Source: Perilla frutescens
Lineage: Eukaryota > Streptophyta > Magnoliopsida > Lamiales > Lamiaceae
Assembly: GCA_026008535.1 (NCBI GenBank)
Contig: BRKX01000011.1
Span: 49,708,183 to 49,772,182, forward strand
DNA length: 64,000 nucleotides
Direction of reading: 5' to 3'
In this document: piece after piece, positions 50,125 to 62,424 of the stretch
How positions within the stretch are numbered: position 1 is the first letter of the stretch
Layout of the letters: every line of letters begins with the position of its first letter
Notes under the pieces: generated by a model
What the model was told of the DNA's origin: nothing
Databases searched by the model: none
What the model saw: only the letters and a program-made list of their open reading frames with translations
Position numbers and translations under genes: made by a program

Positions 50125-53100
50125 ATGCCGATAGATTTGATATTGAAGCCGTCGTGCGGCGTCTGTGGATCGGTGGCGAAGCTCTACGGCAGCACGTGCA
50201 AGCACCTGACGCTCTGTCTAAATTGTGGCAATTCTATGGCCGAGAAACGTTCCAAGTGCTACGAGTGCGGCACCCCTATCACTCGCCTGATTAGGGTTCG
50301 TCAAGTGAAAAAATAAATATTACTGATTTTTCATCAACAATTTGACGCGAACACGCACGCATGCACCCACATGTGCATGTATCCATAATCCATACATGAA
50401 TATCAGTTGATTATGCGTGTCGACTGGAGGTAACAACACGGAATCTGGTTTGATGTTGATTTCACCGTAGACTCCTCAAAAGAAATAGCTATAGATGAAT
50501 AGATCTATAGACAATTAGCTAGTGAGTTGAATATTAATTTAATAGCTTGTGGTCTCTCTAAAGGTTTGCCAAAATTGAGTCTAGCAATCTTACTCATTTG
50601 GTGAACTTTTATCAGTCTAGGAGTAAGAGAATAGATAATTGCTTCTGTTGAAACACAATTTAACTTGAACTAAAATGTGGCGGTTGTTTTGAATGAGCCA
50701 GTTATTTGGTTCTAGTTGTTTCAAGATGTGTTGTTAGTTGTTACGTAACCAAAAGTGGAAGTACTTTTATGGGTTTTAACTGAAGCCATTTTTGGAAGAT
50801 ATCGTTCTTGTTCAGATTTGGCCTTGAGAAGGTGAATGCCTGTGATGTATCCTTCAAATTGCGTTCAATATTCTGAACTTATGCTAACATCAATGAGCTT
50901 TTTCCCTGACATGGGTTAATAATGGGTTCTTATCTGTTGAGTGTAGGAATATGTTGTACGTGCTAGTTCCAGAAACAACAAAAATTACTTCATTGGAAGA
51001 TTTGCCGCAGGATTACCAAATTTTAAGAAGAATGAGAAGAAATGGTCATTGCAGAAAGAAAGTCTGCAGGGCCGCCACGTGACTGATGCCTTGAGGGTAC
51101 TGCTTGTACTGAAATATGTTACTACACACCTTATGCTTTTGTCTTGTGAAAGAGTTATGTCATGCACTTGTACCTTCTAATTTTCTAGTTCCACAGTTGA
51201 ATCTTATTTGTTGATTAACAGGGGTGGAGTCTCCACATGTCCTACTGAGTAGTGATTTAGATAGAACGAGGTTTACATGATGTTATCGTGAAAGCATGTT
51301 GTTAGATGATAATCCATTATCTGTCAAATTTACGCAACTTTGCAATATTGGACTGAATGAAGTTGTTGCTATATCAATATAATGGTGATGCCCTTTTTCT
51401 TGCATTGTTATTTTTCTAGAATAGGATTATTACCAGCATTCAATTTTAATTGGTAGGTTTACATTTTCTCAGCAACACTATAGATTTTATTTATCAGCTG
51501 ATTGCACTCATTATATTATTTTGCTGCATAGGAGAAGTTCAAGAATGAACCTTGGCTACTGGAAGATGAAACCGAGCAGTTTCAGTACCATGGTCACCTT
51601 GAGGGCACACAGGCAACCACATATTATCTTCTAATGCTTCAAGGGAAGGAAATTGTTGCTATTCCTGCTGGTTCCTGGTAATTAGTGTTATGTTTCACCC
51701 ATATTGTTTCTTGTTTGAGTATCCACCTAATATTTGTTGATTATAGGTACAATTTTAGCAAAGTCGTACAATGTAAGCAACTCACTTTGGAGGAAGCAGA
51801 AGAAAAGATGAAAAATAGAAGGAGAAGGGCTGATGGCTACCAGAGATGGATGATGAAATCAGCACGTAATGGAGCTGCAGCCTTCGGTGAAGTTGAGAAG
51901 TTTGACAAGCGGGAAGGTGCAGCTGGTGGTAGGAGGGAGCTTAAAAAATCCACATGGTATGATGATGAAGCCAATGTTTCAGATAGAGGAGAGGAAGATG
52001 AAGATGACGAGGCAGCCAGAAAAAACAGATTGGGACTCAACAAAAAAAATGGGGATGGTGATGAAGGTTCACGAGGTGGTGACCTCGACTTTGATGATGA
52101 TAATATCAAGAAGGGTGAGAATTGATCTGTTTTTCTCTTCGCTTATATACTCCATTACTGTCCATATGCATTTGATGGTTTGGGATGATAGGAGAACCGG
52201 ATCTGGTTATGACATCTGACATGATTACCGAACATGTTGTCAGTTAGCAATGGCATGTAATGTCCAAGGACATTTCTCAGTCCCTCAATTTTATCTTATT
52301 CATGTCAATATTCTGCCATAGATCTGCAAGTTCATGCATCATATGCAATGCTTTCTGTGTGTCTCCCTTAGCTTAGCTTATATCTTTTCAAGGTGAATTT
52401 ATGCCTTCTGCTCTTAGATTATATCTTTTCAAGGGGATTTTGTAAAGATTTATGAAAAACTGTCTTTTTAACTCTCATTAAACCTTCATATGGTGTAAGT
52501 GGAATTCATAATAGTGAGACACAAATGGAGTAGCTATTGTCCAGAAAAGGCCAATTTGCTCCTCTGACCTTTTATTGTCTTTAGGTGATGATTGGGAGCA
52601 TGAAGAGATTTTCACTGACGACGATGAAGCAGTTGGAATTGATCATGAGGTGTGGGAAGATTTGGCCCCCGAGATCCCTGCACCTCCAGAAAGTAAGCAG
52701 GTCATAATTTACGCTCTTACTACCTTTAGAACTTATCTGAGTTCCATATATATGCTCTACGGAAACAAAGGAACCTCTTATGACAAATGCTTGATAGAAA
52801 CTTCCATTTGTCTAAAGAATATACATGTGTATCATTATCGAAGGTTTTGTGAAGTAGACGAGGACCGACCCCTCAGCATGTGTGGGTAAACTTACCAGCT
52901 CAGGTGGTTAAAATATTCAGATTCTTTCTCGCCTTACCACATTGGCATCAAATGGGGAGGGGGAGAAAATTCCTAAAACATAAATTTGATCGATGCCTAT
53001 TCCCACAGGAGTGTTGCATCAATCATACAGTGAGTTTCTTGAAGAACTGTGAATAATTGGTGATACTTATGTCAAGATGTCAGTCAGTAGCAGACATGGA

Positions 53101-54839
53101 CTATCGGTGGTGCTTGAACATCATTATGAAGGATTGATAGTTGACAAAATCATAGCTTCTCAATGACTCATGACTCTCAACCTTGGAATACCCAAGAGTG
53201 ACGATTGGTGACATTTTTCTTTGGTAGCAACCTTCCAAGAAAAGCAAATGCGAACAAGGGAATGGTGTGATGAAATGTTATTGGGATTTTGGGAAACTAA
53301 CTCTAGACAGCAAGTTTAGGTTCTTCTTTGTCATCTTATCGTTTGAAATGGTATAGTGAGTTCAGAGGATGGCAAGGAGTCTGTTGGACTGTGCGATATA
53401 ATTAAAAAAAAAAACAGATCTCTTTGCCGTCTTTCTGATTTGGGGAGGAATGTTTTTTTTTTTTTTTTTAATCTCCCTATCAAACCTTCATTATCATACC
53501 TCATGGGGGATTCTCACACTTGTAAATGCTTATGGAATCTTGCGTCTTCCATCATGGTCTTGAAGCCATGGTTTGAATGATGGTATCATTGTCGCTGTAT
53601 TTCATTTATTTCAGGATGATGAGGATGAAGATGAAGCTGATGAAGAAGAGGGAGAGGGAGGGCTGAGTAAATCTGGAAAAGAGATGAAGAAGCTGCTTGG
53701 ACAGTCTAATAGGCTGAATGCTGATGTATGTTCTCTGATGCCACATATATTGCCTTGGTGGTGTGGAGTTTGAAATGTCTTTAAAATCATCAGAAAATTC
53801 ATGGTACTGTGTGTTAATCTCCAATACTGCAATACCTGATAAAGAACCCCATAGGCCTGAACATGGTTTCTGAGACTATCTATTTACGTTTGGAAACTTT
53901 ATGAAAGATATTTAATTTAATTTTTTAGTAAAGGGTTGTTCTGGGTCCATGCCTTTTAGAAAGCTTAAATTGATATTTGTTTGAATGAAGGTTCTTATCG
54001 TAGCTGATCCACTAGATTTAATTTTCTCTACCTCTGTTAGACGGAAGATGATACATCTCGAGTGGTCATCCCTAAGACGGAAGCTCCAAAAGAAGAGCCA
54101 GTTGATGACAAAGCAACAACTTCTGCAGCTGGTCGGGGGACACCACCTACTTCAAAGTCCTCGAAAGCCAAAAGAAAAGAGGGATCAAAAACACCAAACA
54201 GCACACATTTGAAGAAAGTGAAAATAGAAAATGTGAGATTGGTTTGGTGTAACAGGATTTATATATGTACTTTATTTTGGTCTTCATCTTTAATTTCTGT
54301 GCATGTCAGTATTCTTTCTTTGTCTCTGTAGTTGGTTTATTCAGTTGAAACTTCCATTGGGAACAGGGATTGAAACCTGTGAAAGATGAGAATGATTCTT
54401 CCTCAAAAAGCGTTGCATCATCACAAAGTAGGCCACCACAACCGACTGGACCAGTTACTGAAGCTGAAATTAGGGCCTTTATGCTACAGAGGACACAAGT
54501 GACCACACAGGATCTTTCGGACCAATTTAAATCCAGACTGATGCTGCAAGAGGTAAAGAGTCTCATTTTGTTATTGTGCTATTGCTTTGCACTGTGTATT
54601 TCATATTTTCTTCTCATCATTCTTAGTTAAGCTGATTTATAAATAAATATATACGTGTATGTATGTGGCTCGATCGTGTCGTGTTTATGTAATACATGTA
54701 GGTACTACAACGTTGCACTTATATGTTGGTTGACAATGCCAAGTATGTGTGAATGCAGGAGAGGGGTGCTTTCTCAGCTATAATGAAAAGGATATCAAAG
54801 ATTCAAAAGAAGACCGAGGGGGGTCCAGGCTTTTTACTT

Positions 54840-54886
<47 letters not shown>

Positions 54887-54896
54887 GATGATGTAA
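50125..54896 (+). CDS. RAP74: TFIIF alpha subunit (RAP74)
   Basis: Exons 50125-50295, 50947-51096, 51532-51677, 51747-52114, 52585-52700, 53615-53725, 54041-54232, 54367-54552 and 54759-54896 join in frame to 525 aa. The N-terminus has the plant-specific zinc-ribbon-like Cys pattern (CGVCGS, CKHLTLCLNCG, KCYECGTPITRLIR). The dimerisation part follows (NYFIGRFAAGLPNFKK, YYLLMLQGKEIVAIPAGSWY, QLTLEEAEEKMKNRR). Next come an acidic linker (GDDWEHEEIFTDDDEAVG, a poly-D/E stretch, GLSKSGKEMKKLLG) and a Lys/Ser/Pro linker. The C-terminal winged helix is PVTEAEIRAFMLQRTQVTTQ ... FSAIMKRISKIQKK. TFIIF binds RNA polymerase II and stabilises initiation complexes in the nucleus. The usual VVLRDK-type end is replaced by FLLL, a 13-residue RE repeat and DEMM, encoded by a GA microsatellite. 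Confidence 0.95.
54842..54883 (+). repeat. GA microsatellite inside the last RAP74 exon
   Basis: About 20 GA repeats, read as alternating AGA and GAG codons (7 Arg, 6 Glu). The reading frame leaves the repeat as GAT GAG ATG ATG TAA. Length changes by one GA unit would shift the frame. Confidence 0.92.
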
Positions 54897-55927
54897 TTTT
54901 CCCTCAACTCTGCATGCTACTACTATCCCATTCACTCCTTTTAAATAAGAGACATGCGGAACCTGTATTTTTCCAGATTTTTCAGTGCAAATAAACAAGA
55001 CTTCGAAAAACCTCTCCGGTTGCTCGAGATTTAACTTGACAAAAATTCGATAAAACTCCATTTGTGAGCTCACTAGTCGTTATCAATCTTTGTACTACTC
55101 GAAAAGTAAGCTCGTGAGTTAGTTCTATATAAGGTTGTAACTTGAAATTAAAACATGACATTTAAGTGGTTTTTTACACTTATAATATATAATTATGCCA
55201 TTTTTAGAAAATTTACTCTGTTAAAGTTAAAACATGATATAGGAAATCATTAACCAAATTATATATCTATAAGACTTGATATATAGATTTTGAACCTTGT
55301 AGTAAAATGAACTTTTACATATAAAAACTAAGGTTATACGTATTCACAAACAAGCTACACACGCAATATTATTAGTTATTTTATTTAAGCTACTTTATTA
55401 ATCCCCACTTCATAATATTTGATGTGTTAGCCTTCAGACTTAATTGTAAAAAAATGTGACAAATATATCATCTTCTCTCTCATCTATTAGCGGTAAGTTA
55501 ATATAAGAGATTTTATATGTAGTGTTTTGATAGGGGTAAAATTGGGAGAAAGTGTGTAAAACAGTCTAAAAATTAAATAATTTGAGACAAGCATAAAAGA
55601 CTAAAACATTAAATATTATGAAACGGATGAAGTAGTCTTAATAGTATATAAGTAATTTGATTATATAGGTAATTTGACTAAAAATTGGAACAATTTTGCA
55701 TGGTTTAATCAAAGGTCACAAACAACTGAAAAGAGAGAATTTATCGCTAGCTAGCTATACTTGACAACTCCTAGTAGAAAGAAAAAATAAAACAAGTACT
55801 GTGTATATTTTTTGTAATTTGACCAATTCTATTAATTTTGTCTATATAAAAATCATCAAATTATAAACAATTTAATATATGGGTCAAAGACTCAAAATTG
55901 AGTGATGTGGCAAACATATGGAGTTAA
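54897..55927. other. RAP74 3' region and AT-rich spacer
   Basis: The first 100-200 bp are likely 3' UTR. The rest shows no coding or repeat structure that I can support. Confidence 0.5.
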
Positions 55928-55930
55928 TTA

Positions 55931-56740
55931 GGGTGGCTGCAATGCAGCTATTTCACCAAGTTCCAAGCACCCGGTAGCTGAGTTCTACACAATGTGGCTG
56001 CAACGCTGTAGAAGTTTTAAGAAATGGGGTTCCTAGTGAGGAACCCAAGTGCCAACAGTAAAAGTGAACAAATTTTTAACAAAATGAATAGTAGTCGTCG
56101 GCCACAACCAAAAGCCATTAATTTTTTTTTCTTTTTGTATTAAATGTGGCATGGAATTCCAAATACATACATAATTTTCTCGATGGTATAATAATACTTT
56201 AATTCATAATTATAAAAAAAAAATTAATTAATTTCGTTCTACGCTTTCCTGCCGGCAAGAAAGCGTGGAAATAGAGTATATGAGGTTAATTTCGTTCTAC
56301 ACTTTCCTGCCGGCAGGAAAGCGTGAATAAACATTAAAACATTATTTTTATGAATTAAATTATATATATATATATATATATATATAAATTTTAAAAATAC
56401 AAATAAAACATAAAATTTATTAAGGATGGTTTAATCATATAAAAATATTTATAAATGAAAGTATATAATAAAACATGTATTAAAATTAAAGATGTTATAA
56501 TTTTTAATTTTTTAATATCGAAAAATTAAATTAAATTAAATACGCCATTAAATTAAATTAATTATATAAGTGAATATTGTAAATAAAATCAACATATATA
56601 TGTATATATATGATGTGTATAAGCGGGACCCTCTTAGAAGTTACTTTTTGACTTTTACATTGTGGAAAAATTGTATTAGAAGTTAGTGGGGATTAATTTT
56701 TGACGTTTTGAGATTTCTGGGTTTTAGACTGCAACCACCT
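55931..56740. mobile_element. PIF/Harbinger-like MITE with GCCGGC palindromes
   Basis: The left end is GGGTGGCTGCAATGC and the right end in reverse complement is AGGTGGTTGCAGTC. TTA flanks both sides (55928-55930 and 56741-56743). The centre holds two tandem copies (about 56235-56265 and 56290-56325) of a phrase with the near-perfect palindrome ctttcctgccggcaggaaag. An AT run lies at about 56362-56386. There is no transposase. Confidence 0.55.
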
Positions 56741-56743
56741 TTA

Positions 56744-57250
56744 GGTGTCGCCAACTCAAACTTAAAATAAAGCTAAAAAAAATATATGTTCAAGAAAATC
56801 CATGATGTTCAAGTTGAACAAATGTTGAATATTGGATGATTAATTAATGCATCACGAATCCGGTATTTTTTCCACTTTGATCCAGCCTACCAAGTTTTAA
56901 GTTGAGTTTATGATCATCTCTTAATCAATGTTTAAGGAATTATAACATGTTATGTTGAGTGTACGATTTTGTGTTAGTGGTGATTTTTACCTATTAAATT
57001 AATTTTAGTGGTGAATTTTTCATATGGTATTTTCTGTTATTGTATTTTCTTGTAGTGATATTATATTCGACTCATAATATGTTAAATATTAATTTTTGGC
57101 ATATTTATATCTTACTATATTAATTGAAAACCATTAATTTTCAATTGATACTTTTTTAGCATGTTTATACATAATTATATCCATTAAAACTATTACATTG
57201 TTATTTGAAAAATGAAGGCATATAAAAAAAAAATACTATATAGATTTTTC
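56744..57250. other. AT-rich spacer
   Basis: I see no supported feature. Confidence 0.5.
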
Positions 57251-57535
57251 CTAATTACTATGTTCACTTGATATACACGAATCCGTACCCGAATCCGGCT
57301 CATTTGGTGCTTGAACGGGTTGTTGTTGGTTTTCTTCAATCCAAGCATCAACTTCAGCTTGATGTTCGTTATCAAGTTCTTGTTGTACCCAAGCGTCAAC
57401 CTCAGCCTCAGCCTCATGAGCTTCGTTATCATCAGGTTTTTGTTCTTCCCCAACCTCAACTTCAGAGACAGGATTCTCAACTTCAGGGTCCTCAGCCTCA
57501 ACTCCAGGGTCCTGAGGCTCCCCATTTACATCCAT
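57251..57535 (-). CDS. Small acidic hypothetical protein
   Basis: A 94-aa ORF starting MDVNGEPQDPGVEAEDPEVE. It is strongly acidic and contains a degenerate internal repeat (AEVDAWVQQELDNEHQ, then AEVDAWIEENQQQ). No signal peptide or membrane segment is visible, and I recognise no family. Composition is clearly biased against the AT-rich surroundings, which favours coding origin, but it could be an exon of a longer gene or a fragment captured by a transposon. No splice-linked partner exon is evident within 1 kb. Confidence 0.35.
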   Translation of the reverse strand: MDVNGEPQDPGVEAEDPEVENPVSEVEVGEEQKPDDNEAHEAEAEVDAWVQQELDNEHQAEVDAWIEENQQQPVQAPNEPDSGTDSCISSEHSN

Positions 57536-58463
57536 TATTTATAGAAATTCTTTTTTATTTATTACAACATGACACCTTAGCTTACACTTATTTATATTCG
57601 GGAACTCCTTAAATCAGTAACTAAGATGTTTAAAACACATCTAATTTCAATGTACACTATTATCTAACTAGTATTTTCTATCAAAATATCTAAACAATAT
57701 TTTATGTACAACATTTTATTTTTTTTAGAATTTTTCTAGGCTTGTTTTGGATTAATTTTCTAGAATTTGAGCTCGTATTCTAAATTTGGACTTTTGTACA
57801 TCTCCAAACTTTTTTTTTTATCAAATCAAATTTATTATTTCTAGTAATATAATGCATGATCATGTGTTTAGTATATTCAATCTAAGGAAATGTCTAATCT
57901 AGTTCTTTAATTATATTCAAAAGTGTAGAATCTTACATTATTTTTGAAAGTTGATTAGTCTCTCTGTTACTCCCTTAACAAATTGACGTTAACGTCAGTC
58001 ACTAACTTCCGTTAAAACAGACACTAACACATATTTTTCACGCACACCTTCTTTTACACATATATGGATTAAACACACATTTTTAAAAAAATACATCATT
58101 TCGTTCAAAATAGTTTAAGGGAAAAGAAAACGGTTATCTAAAAAAGAGAGAGAGAGAGAGAGAGAAAATAATTCAAGTTGAATTCATCATCTCTTAGTCA
58201 TCCCTGTCGTCAAACCCGTTCGTCGGCTGCGAAAGAGAAGCACTGTAATTTAACTCTTTTTTGAAAAAGGTGTCAAAGATAGACCTTACCAAGATGGATA
58301 AAATGAAGCTTTAGAATGCTCCGGGGCTTTGCCGGATGTTTCCGATGCGGGCGCCCCAACTCTGGATCAAATTGAAGAAATGAAACTTGAAATGAAGGAA
58401 ATTGATAGTCGGAGGAATGGTTGGATGAATGCCACGTTATTCCTATAAATCGGGGTTTGGGGG
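57536..58463. other. Spacer before the second Copia element
   Basis: It is AT-rich, with a GA run at about 58146-58164. A moderately GC-rich piece at 58310-58430 has no readable protein on either strand. No feature is supported. Confidence 0.45.
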
Positions 58464-59058
58464 TGTTGGGAAAAGTTTGAAATTGGAAGAAATGTGGTTG
58501 TCCCACATCGGCTATGTATTGGAAAAGCCTTCCAATTTTTTCCATAAATAGCCATTTAACCCATTTAACTTTTTACACCAAGAAAAAAGGCATTTTCCTT
58601 ATTTCTTTATCTTCTTGATTTTGCTCTTTTTGAGTCCAAATTTTGAGTTGATTTTAGTTCAAATATTTTTTAGTTCAAGTTCAGGCATATCTTAGTTCGC
58701 CGGAAGTTGCTCCGGTTGGTTCGTTGTATCTTGGGAATCAGACGCTCATACGGGGTGAATTTGGTTTAAGGAAACTGTGATCTCCACAGGCCTCGGATTT
58801 CTTCTAAACTTTTTCCTAATTGTCTTAGTTATTTAAATTGTTCTAGTTATTTAAATTGTTTAGTTATTTAAATTGTTCTTATTATTTAGTTTTATCTGTA
58901 GTTTTTACTGCATTATTATATAGGTAGTGTTAGTTTTTATTAGTACAGTATTTTATTACATTGTGTAATTTTAGCATTGTAATTATGTTCGACTTATTAG
59001 TATAATAAGCTATTGTTGTATCTTTTATTATTGTTCCGGGTGAACAAATTTACCAACA
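58464..59058 (+). repeat. Candidate 5' LTR of the second Copia
   Basis: 595 bp with perfect TGTTGG/CCAACA ends, and tgtcccacatcgg near 58500, a phrase common near the start of such LTRs. The partner LTR is missing, so the boundaries rest on the ends alone. Confidence 0.6.
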
Positions 59059-59100
59059 ATCTTAAACCAAATTCTATACTCGAAAACCTTTGTTTTCAAA

Positions 59101-62100
59101 GATGTCTACTGAGCAGACAAACAATGTTGCTGCTGCTACCACCGTGAGGATCGGTGCTTCCTGTAAATCATGCTGATAAGCTGGAGAAATTCAATGGTCT
59201 GAGATACTATTTTATTTGACAACATTGAACCTTGCGAGGTTTTTGGGAGAAGATGCTCGGACGTTGGGGGCAAATACTGATGCTCAAGTTGTCAATGCGC
59301 TTGATGCTTGGAATCACTCTGATTTTCTGTGCATGAATTATGTGATGAACTGCTTGGTGGATACATTGTATAACGTGTATTCCTCAATCAAGATTGCTAA
59401 GGAACTGTGGCGGTCCTTAGAGAAAAAGTACAAAACTGAAGATGTTGGAGCCAAGAAGTTTTTTGTAGGTCGCTTCCTCGACTACAAGATGGTTGATTCA
59501 AGAGCGGTAATCAGTTAAGTGCAAGAGCTCCAAATCATTTTGCACGACATTCATTCAAAAGGAATGATTGTGAATGAAACTTTCTAAGTGGCTGCTATCA
59601 TTGCGAAGCTACCACCGAGCTGGAAAGATTTCAAGAACTACCTGACTCACAAGAAGAAGGAGATAACTGTTGAAGAGCTCGTTGTAAGATTTCGAATCGA
59701 GGAAAATAACAAGAGCTATGACAAAAGACAGTTCTACCTTCCACCGGCTAAAGTGAATGTGGTCGAGCATGGCGAGAGCTCAAGGAGGAACTCTAACAAG
59801 AAGCCTAATTCTGCAGGAAAGAAGGCGTTAGGACCAAAGAAGGAGAACTTCAAGAAAAATTTCAACGGGAAATACTTCAAATGTGACAAAACTGGTTTCA
59901 AACCCACGTGAGTGGTGGGTTGATACGGGTGCTACCCGCCATGTGTGTTCAAATAAGGAATTGTTTAGTGTCCTTAATGAACAAGTGGATGGAGAGAAAC
60001 TCTTTATGGGGAACTCTGCTACATCCGACGTGAAAGGCCTTGGAAAAGTGGTTCTGAAGATGACTTCAGGGAAGGAGTTGACTCTCAACAATGTGTTGTA
60101 TGTGCCAGAGATTCGTAAGAATCTTGTGTCTGGTTCACTGTTAAGCAAGTTTGGCTTTCGCATTGTCTTTGAGTTAGATAAGGTCATGTTGACCAAGAAT
60201 GGAGTATTTGTCGGAAAGAGTGTAACACAAATTTTTATATTTAATTTAATAAAACACAAAACCGTGTACAAATAAAATGATTTTCGAATCAACTTGTATT
60301 TCGTGGATCTAATCTCTATTTTTTCTCTGATTTTTCTCTTCAAAACTTGATCTTCAAACGGTCTTTGAAATCTTCAGAGTAAACTTGTCTCTTTGATTTT
60401 CTCGAACTTGTTGTTTGAACTTGGGCTTTGAAATTTTCAGAGAAGATTTGTATCCTCAATCTTCTTTGACTTGATCTTTAGTCTTGATAACGTTAACTCG
60501 GAGGGCCGATGACCTTGATTCCGAATTGAACGTTGGATTTGAGGTGATTTTGACGAAGAACGACTTGAATCTTGCTAGAACACCTTGGATATCGGGACTT
60601 TATAACGTCGTCTGGAGGGTTTCAGAACCTTGATTCCGGATCAAATGCCAATTTTAGAATGAATTTGATGAAGAACACCTTTGACTGCCTTGCTTATGGA
60701 TCAAACGCCATCTTCGAGAGGAATTTGGTGAAGAACGTCTTGAATATTTGAGAGAATTTCACTTATGGAAGTTCTTCTCAAATTCTTGAACTCTTCAAAT
60801 GACTTTAGATGTTATTTTCAACTGATATGGAGACCTCTATTTATAGTTGTAGGAAGAGAGATTTAAGGCTGACGTGACACTATCTCATTGGTTGTTGGAA
60901 ATTAATATATATATCTTTTTAAAAGATATTTACTTGTTGTCAAAGACTCTTGATATTTATCATATAATAATATCTTTATTATTTAAATATTTTATCTAAT
61001 TTTGGATTTGATATAATTCCAAAACTAAATAAATATATAAAAATCAATAAAAATATTATATATAATATTTAATTTTTTCCGCCTACAAAGGATTATGAGT
61101 GCAATGGACTCTTTAAACTCAATGTAATGACTGTTAAGTCTATTATTAATGAGAAAGTGGACTCTTCCGTTTATATGCTTGAGTCTTCTATTGTGTGGCA
61201 TGGTCGACTAGGACATGTTAACTTTAAAACCCTGCACAGGTTAATGAGTTTGAAAAGCATTCATATGCTCCATATTGACTCAACACTTAAGTGTGAAACT
61301 TGTGTTGAAGTCAAGTTAGCTCGGTTATCCTTCCAAACTATTGAGAGAGATAGTGAACCACTTGACCTTATCCATACAGATGTGTGTGATTTAAAGGTAG
61401 AGCCCACACGAGGTGGCAATAAGTACTTCATTACTTTTATAGATGATAGCACTAAGTTCTGTTATGTGTATCTTCTTAAAAGTAAAGATGAAGCGATAGA
61501 GAAATTTGTTCTCTATAAAACTGAAGTTGAGAATCAACTCAGTAGAAAGATTAAGGTGTTGAGAAGTGATAGAGGAGGTGAGTATGAGTCACCTTTTGCT
61601 AATTTTTGCACTGAAAACGGAATAAGACACGAGACCACTGCACCTTATTCGCCACAACATAACAGAAAAATAGAATGTTGAAAGAAATGATGAATGCGTT
61701 GTTATTAAGTTCTGGACTATCTTCTGGAATGTGGGGCGAAGCTATTTTGACAGCAAACTACCTTTTAAATAAGGTGTCCCGCAAGAAGTTAGACAAAAGT
61801 CCATATGAATTATAGTATGGAAGACCATCGTCCTATAAATACTTACGAGTATGGGGTGTCTTGCCAAGGTAGCGGTACCTACACCAAAGAAGGTGAAAAT
61901 TGAACTAAAAACTGTTGATTGCATATTTATTGGTTATGCACAAAACAGTAGTGCTTATCGGTTTCTTGTGCATGAGTCTAAAATTGAAGCCATATACAAA
62001 AATACGATAATTGAATCGAGGAATGCTTCATTCTTTGAACACGTGTTTCCACGAAAGTCGAAAATGGAATCTGCTTCCATTAAACGAACTCTGAAAACAG

Positions 62101-62424
62101 TGGAAGAAGAACAACATGAAGATTCAGTGGTGGAACCACGAAGAAGCAAGAGAGGTAGGATTGAAAAATCCTATAGTTCAGACTTTTTAACCTACATAGT
62201 TGAAAATGAGCATCAAAACTTTTCCGAAGCAGTGAAGTCTTCGGATGGTCCTCAATAGAAAGAGGCGATTCAATGTGAAATTAAATCTATTTTACAAAAT
62301 CACACTTGGGAGTTAGTGGATCTTCCTGAGGGAAGTAAGCCCTTTGGGTATAAGTGAATTTTCAAAAGGAAAATGAAAGCCGATGGAACAATTGATAAGT
62401 ATAAGGCCAGACTTGTAATTAAAG
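59101..62424 (+). pseudogene. Second Copia gag-pol pseudogene
   Basis: It opens at 59101 (MSTEQTNNVAAATTVRIG) with an early stop. Gag pieces at 59216-59515 and 59588-59911 are separated by stops near 59516 and 59585. The zinc knuckle breaks off after KYFKCDKTG, and the frame shifts near 59900 into protease (WWVDTGATRHVCSNKELF). After VFVGK (near 60217) a solo LTR intervenes. Pol resumes near 61091 with GAG-pre-integrase (VWHGRLGHVNFKTLHRL) and integrase (FITFIDDST, LRSDRGGEYESP), then stops near 61679. It continues to the start of reverse transcriptase with a stop at 62355, and ends at about 62424 in YKARLVIK. It is non-functional. Confidence 0.88.
60221..61087 (-). mobile_element. Antisense solo LTR inside the second Copia
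   Basis: The insert starts TGTAACAC and ends CGCCTACA on the plus strand, so both strands have TG...CA ends. On the minus strand there is a TATA box (ctataaatagag, 60846-60835), which points to reverse orientation. The flanking 5 bp, aagag and aagga, are at best a degenerate duplication. No internal coding sequence is present. A solo LTR left by recombination is the simplest reading. Confidence 0.6.

Larger units (their letters stand above)
58464..62424 (+). mobile_element. Truncated Copia retrotransposon with one LTR
   Basis: A candidate 5' LTR, 58464-59058, starts TGTTGG and ends CCAACA with a TATA-like ccataaatag near 58543. Gag, protease, integrase and the first part of reverse transcriptase follow in order. 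The similarity stops at about 62424 inside reverse transcriptase, and no second LTR is found before the window ends. An antisense solo LTR (60221-61087) interrupts it. I could not identify a clear primer-binding site after the LTR. Confidence 0.8.

Noticed and set aside
56240..56330. CRISPR-like spaced palindromes
   Set aside because: Only two units inside a plant MITE; CRISPR arrays do not occur in this setting.
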